Origin: Chloroflexota bacterium | GTDB taxonomy: Bacteria; Chloroflexota; Limnocylindria; QHBO01 | Direction of reading: 5' to 3' | Assembly: GCA_013694795.1 (NCBI GenBank) | Contig: JACDBS010000162.1 | Location: 1-5,601 of the forward strand | Length of the DNA stretch: 5,601 bases | Shown here: positions 4,860 to 5,601 of the stretch, one piece after another | Layout: each line of letters begins with the position of its first letter | Position numbering within the stretch: the first letter of the stretch is position 1 | Program-made: the position numbers and the translations under genes | Notes under the pieces: generated by a model | The model's database searches: none | What the model was told of the DNA's origin: nothing | Seen by the model: the letters and a program-made list of their open reading frames with translations, nothing else

Positions 4860-5601
4860 ATGGCCACCCCCAAGCCGGGCGAGATCCGCTGCCCGACCTG
4901 TCACCGCTCCACGGCGCCGGCGTCGTTCTGCACCCAGTGCGGATCGGCCATTCCGCCAGATGCCCGTATCCGGCCGCGCGGCATGGACCGCGACGAGCTC
5001 CAGGAGCGCATCCGCGCCCGGCGCTCGGGCGGGGAGCCGTACCGCCGTGGCGGTAGCGCCGACGAGGATCGGCGCGGCTACGAGAGGTTCGAGCCGGATC
5101 CTGACGACGCCCGCGCCCGGCGCCCGCAGCATTCCGACGACCGTCGTCGGGATCACTTCGACGAAGGCGCCGCCGCTGGCGCCGGTGCGGCCGCAGAGGG
5201 CGCAGGTGCAGCCGCTTCTGCTGCCGACCTGACGCGCGATCGCGACGAATGGTCGCGCCCTGCGGTCGCACCCACCCCAGCGGCGGCTCCGCCTCCGCCG
5301 GACTACGGACCGCCGCCATCTGACGTGCCGCTCGACAACGACCCGCTCCACGTCGACAACTACGACGACGCCGCGTACGACGAGGGCGCCTACGCGTACG
5401 AGTATGAGGAATGGGATGAGCCCCGAGATCGCCGCTCGGGCGCCGGCGCCTTCGCCATCCTGGGATTCCTGGCCCTCGGTGTCCTGGCCCTGCTGGGCGG
5501 CGCCGTCTTGGCGGGCATCTTCAGCACGGATCCGAACACCGGCCTGGGCGAGACCAGCCCGACCCCATCGGCCACTGTCGTGGCCACTGTCGACCCCACC
5601 G
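4860..5601 (+). CDS. Zinc-ribbon, single-pass membrane protein (runs off the right edge)
   Basis: From ATG 4860 the frame stays open for 247 codons to the end of the window, so the C-terminus is missing. Layout: an N-terminal treble-clef-like zinc ribbon with C11-x2-C14 (CPTC) and C24-x2-C27 (CTQC), separated by nine residues; a long charged, probably disordered region at about 40-190, rich in Arg, Asp, Glu, Ala and Pro, with an Ala/Gly tract near 104-122 and a Tyr/Asp/Glu tract near 168-187; one membrane helix at about 196-221 (AFAILGFLALGVLALLGGAV); then a Thr/Ser/Pro-rich segment (SPTPSATVVATVDPT) typical of linkers to an extracytoplasmic domain. The likely topology is zinc ribbon inside and linker outside. 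Such proteins are common and mostly uncharacterised in GC-rich bacteria; the function is unknown. High GC at third positions supports coding. The minus-strand frames opposite it are shadows. Confidence 0.85.
   Translation, partial: MATPKPGEIRCPTCHRSTAPASFCTQCGSAIPPDARIRPRGMDRDELQERIRARRSGGEPYRRGGSADEDRRGYERFEPDPDDARARRPQHSDDRRRDHFDEGAAAGAGAAAEGAGAAASAADLTRDRDEWSRPAVAPTPAAAPPPPDYGPPPSDVPLDNDPLHVDNYDDAAYDEGAYAYEYEEWDEPRDRRSGAGAFAILGFLALGVLALLGGAVLAGIFSTDPNTGLGETSPTPSATVVATVDPT

Noticed and set aside
4493..5056. 187-codon plus-strand frame across the kinase
   Set aside because: Antisense to the kinase P-loop and out of frame with the zinc-ribbon gene it overlaps; no domain.
4611..5351. 246-codon minus-strand frame opposite the zinc-ribbon gene
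   Set aside because: Arg-rich shadow; its C-terminal part is the kinase region in a wrong frame, while the plus-strand frame shows a clear zinc ribbon and membrane helix.

Overview
The window is a GC-rich, densely packed bacterial segment with strongly GC-biased third codon positions, few Shine-Dalgarno sites and several starts that look leaderless. The fused MoaD-MoaE protein, the FlaR-like kinase, the zinc-ribbon membrane protein and the overall style would fit a Chloroflexota or actinobacterial-type genome. This is an impression; nothing here fixes the taxonomy.

Layout. At the left edge, on the minus strand, is the N-terminus of an MFS transporter (1-155). It diverges from a complete NAD(P)-dependent aldehyde dehydrogenase (222-1670, +). 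Next comes a 250-bp stretch without a confident gene (1671-1920), which holds four copies of a 12-bp palindrome arranged as two similar 62-bp modules. A tight plus-strand cluster follows: a small Rieske [2Fe-2S] protein (1921-2301), an unrecognised multi-pass membrane protein (2309-3088), a fused molybdopterin synthase MoaD-MoaE (3088-3741) and a membrane-anchored SGNH/GDSL hydrolase (3741-4496). The gaps are 7 bp, then two one-base TGATG overlaps, so this is very probably one transcript with translational coupling. Converging on it from the right is a FlaR-like P-loop kinase (4439-4792, -) whose recognisable homology stops about where the SGNH gene ends. It therefore looks 3'-truncated. Divergent from the kinase is a zinc-ribbon, single-pass membrane protein (4860 to the window end, +), cut by the window.

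Function. The aldehyde dehydrogenase oxidises an unknown aldehyde. The Rieske protein, the membrane protein and molybdopterin synthase together hint at a redox setting (molybdenum cofactor supply plus an iron-sulphur electron carrier), but no molybdoenzyme is visible. The SGNH hydrolase may simply share the transcript.

No confident new defence or mobile system is visible. The strongest unexplained signals are the palindrome modules between the dehydrogenase and the Rieske gene, the uncharacterised membrane protein inside a Rieske/molybdopterin operon, and the truncated kinase at the convergent junction.
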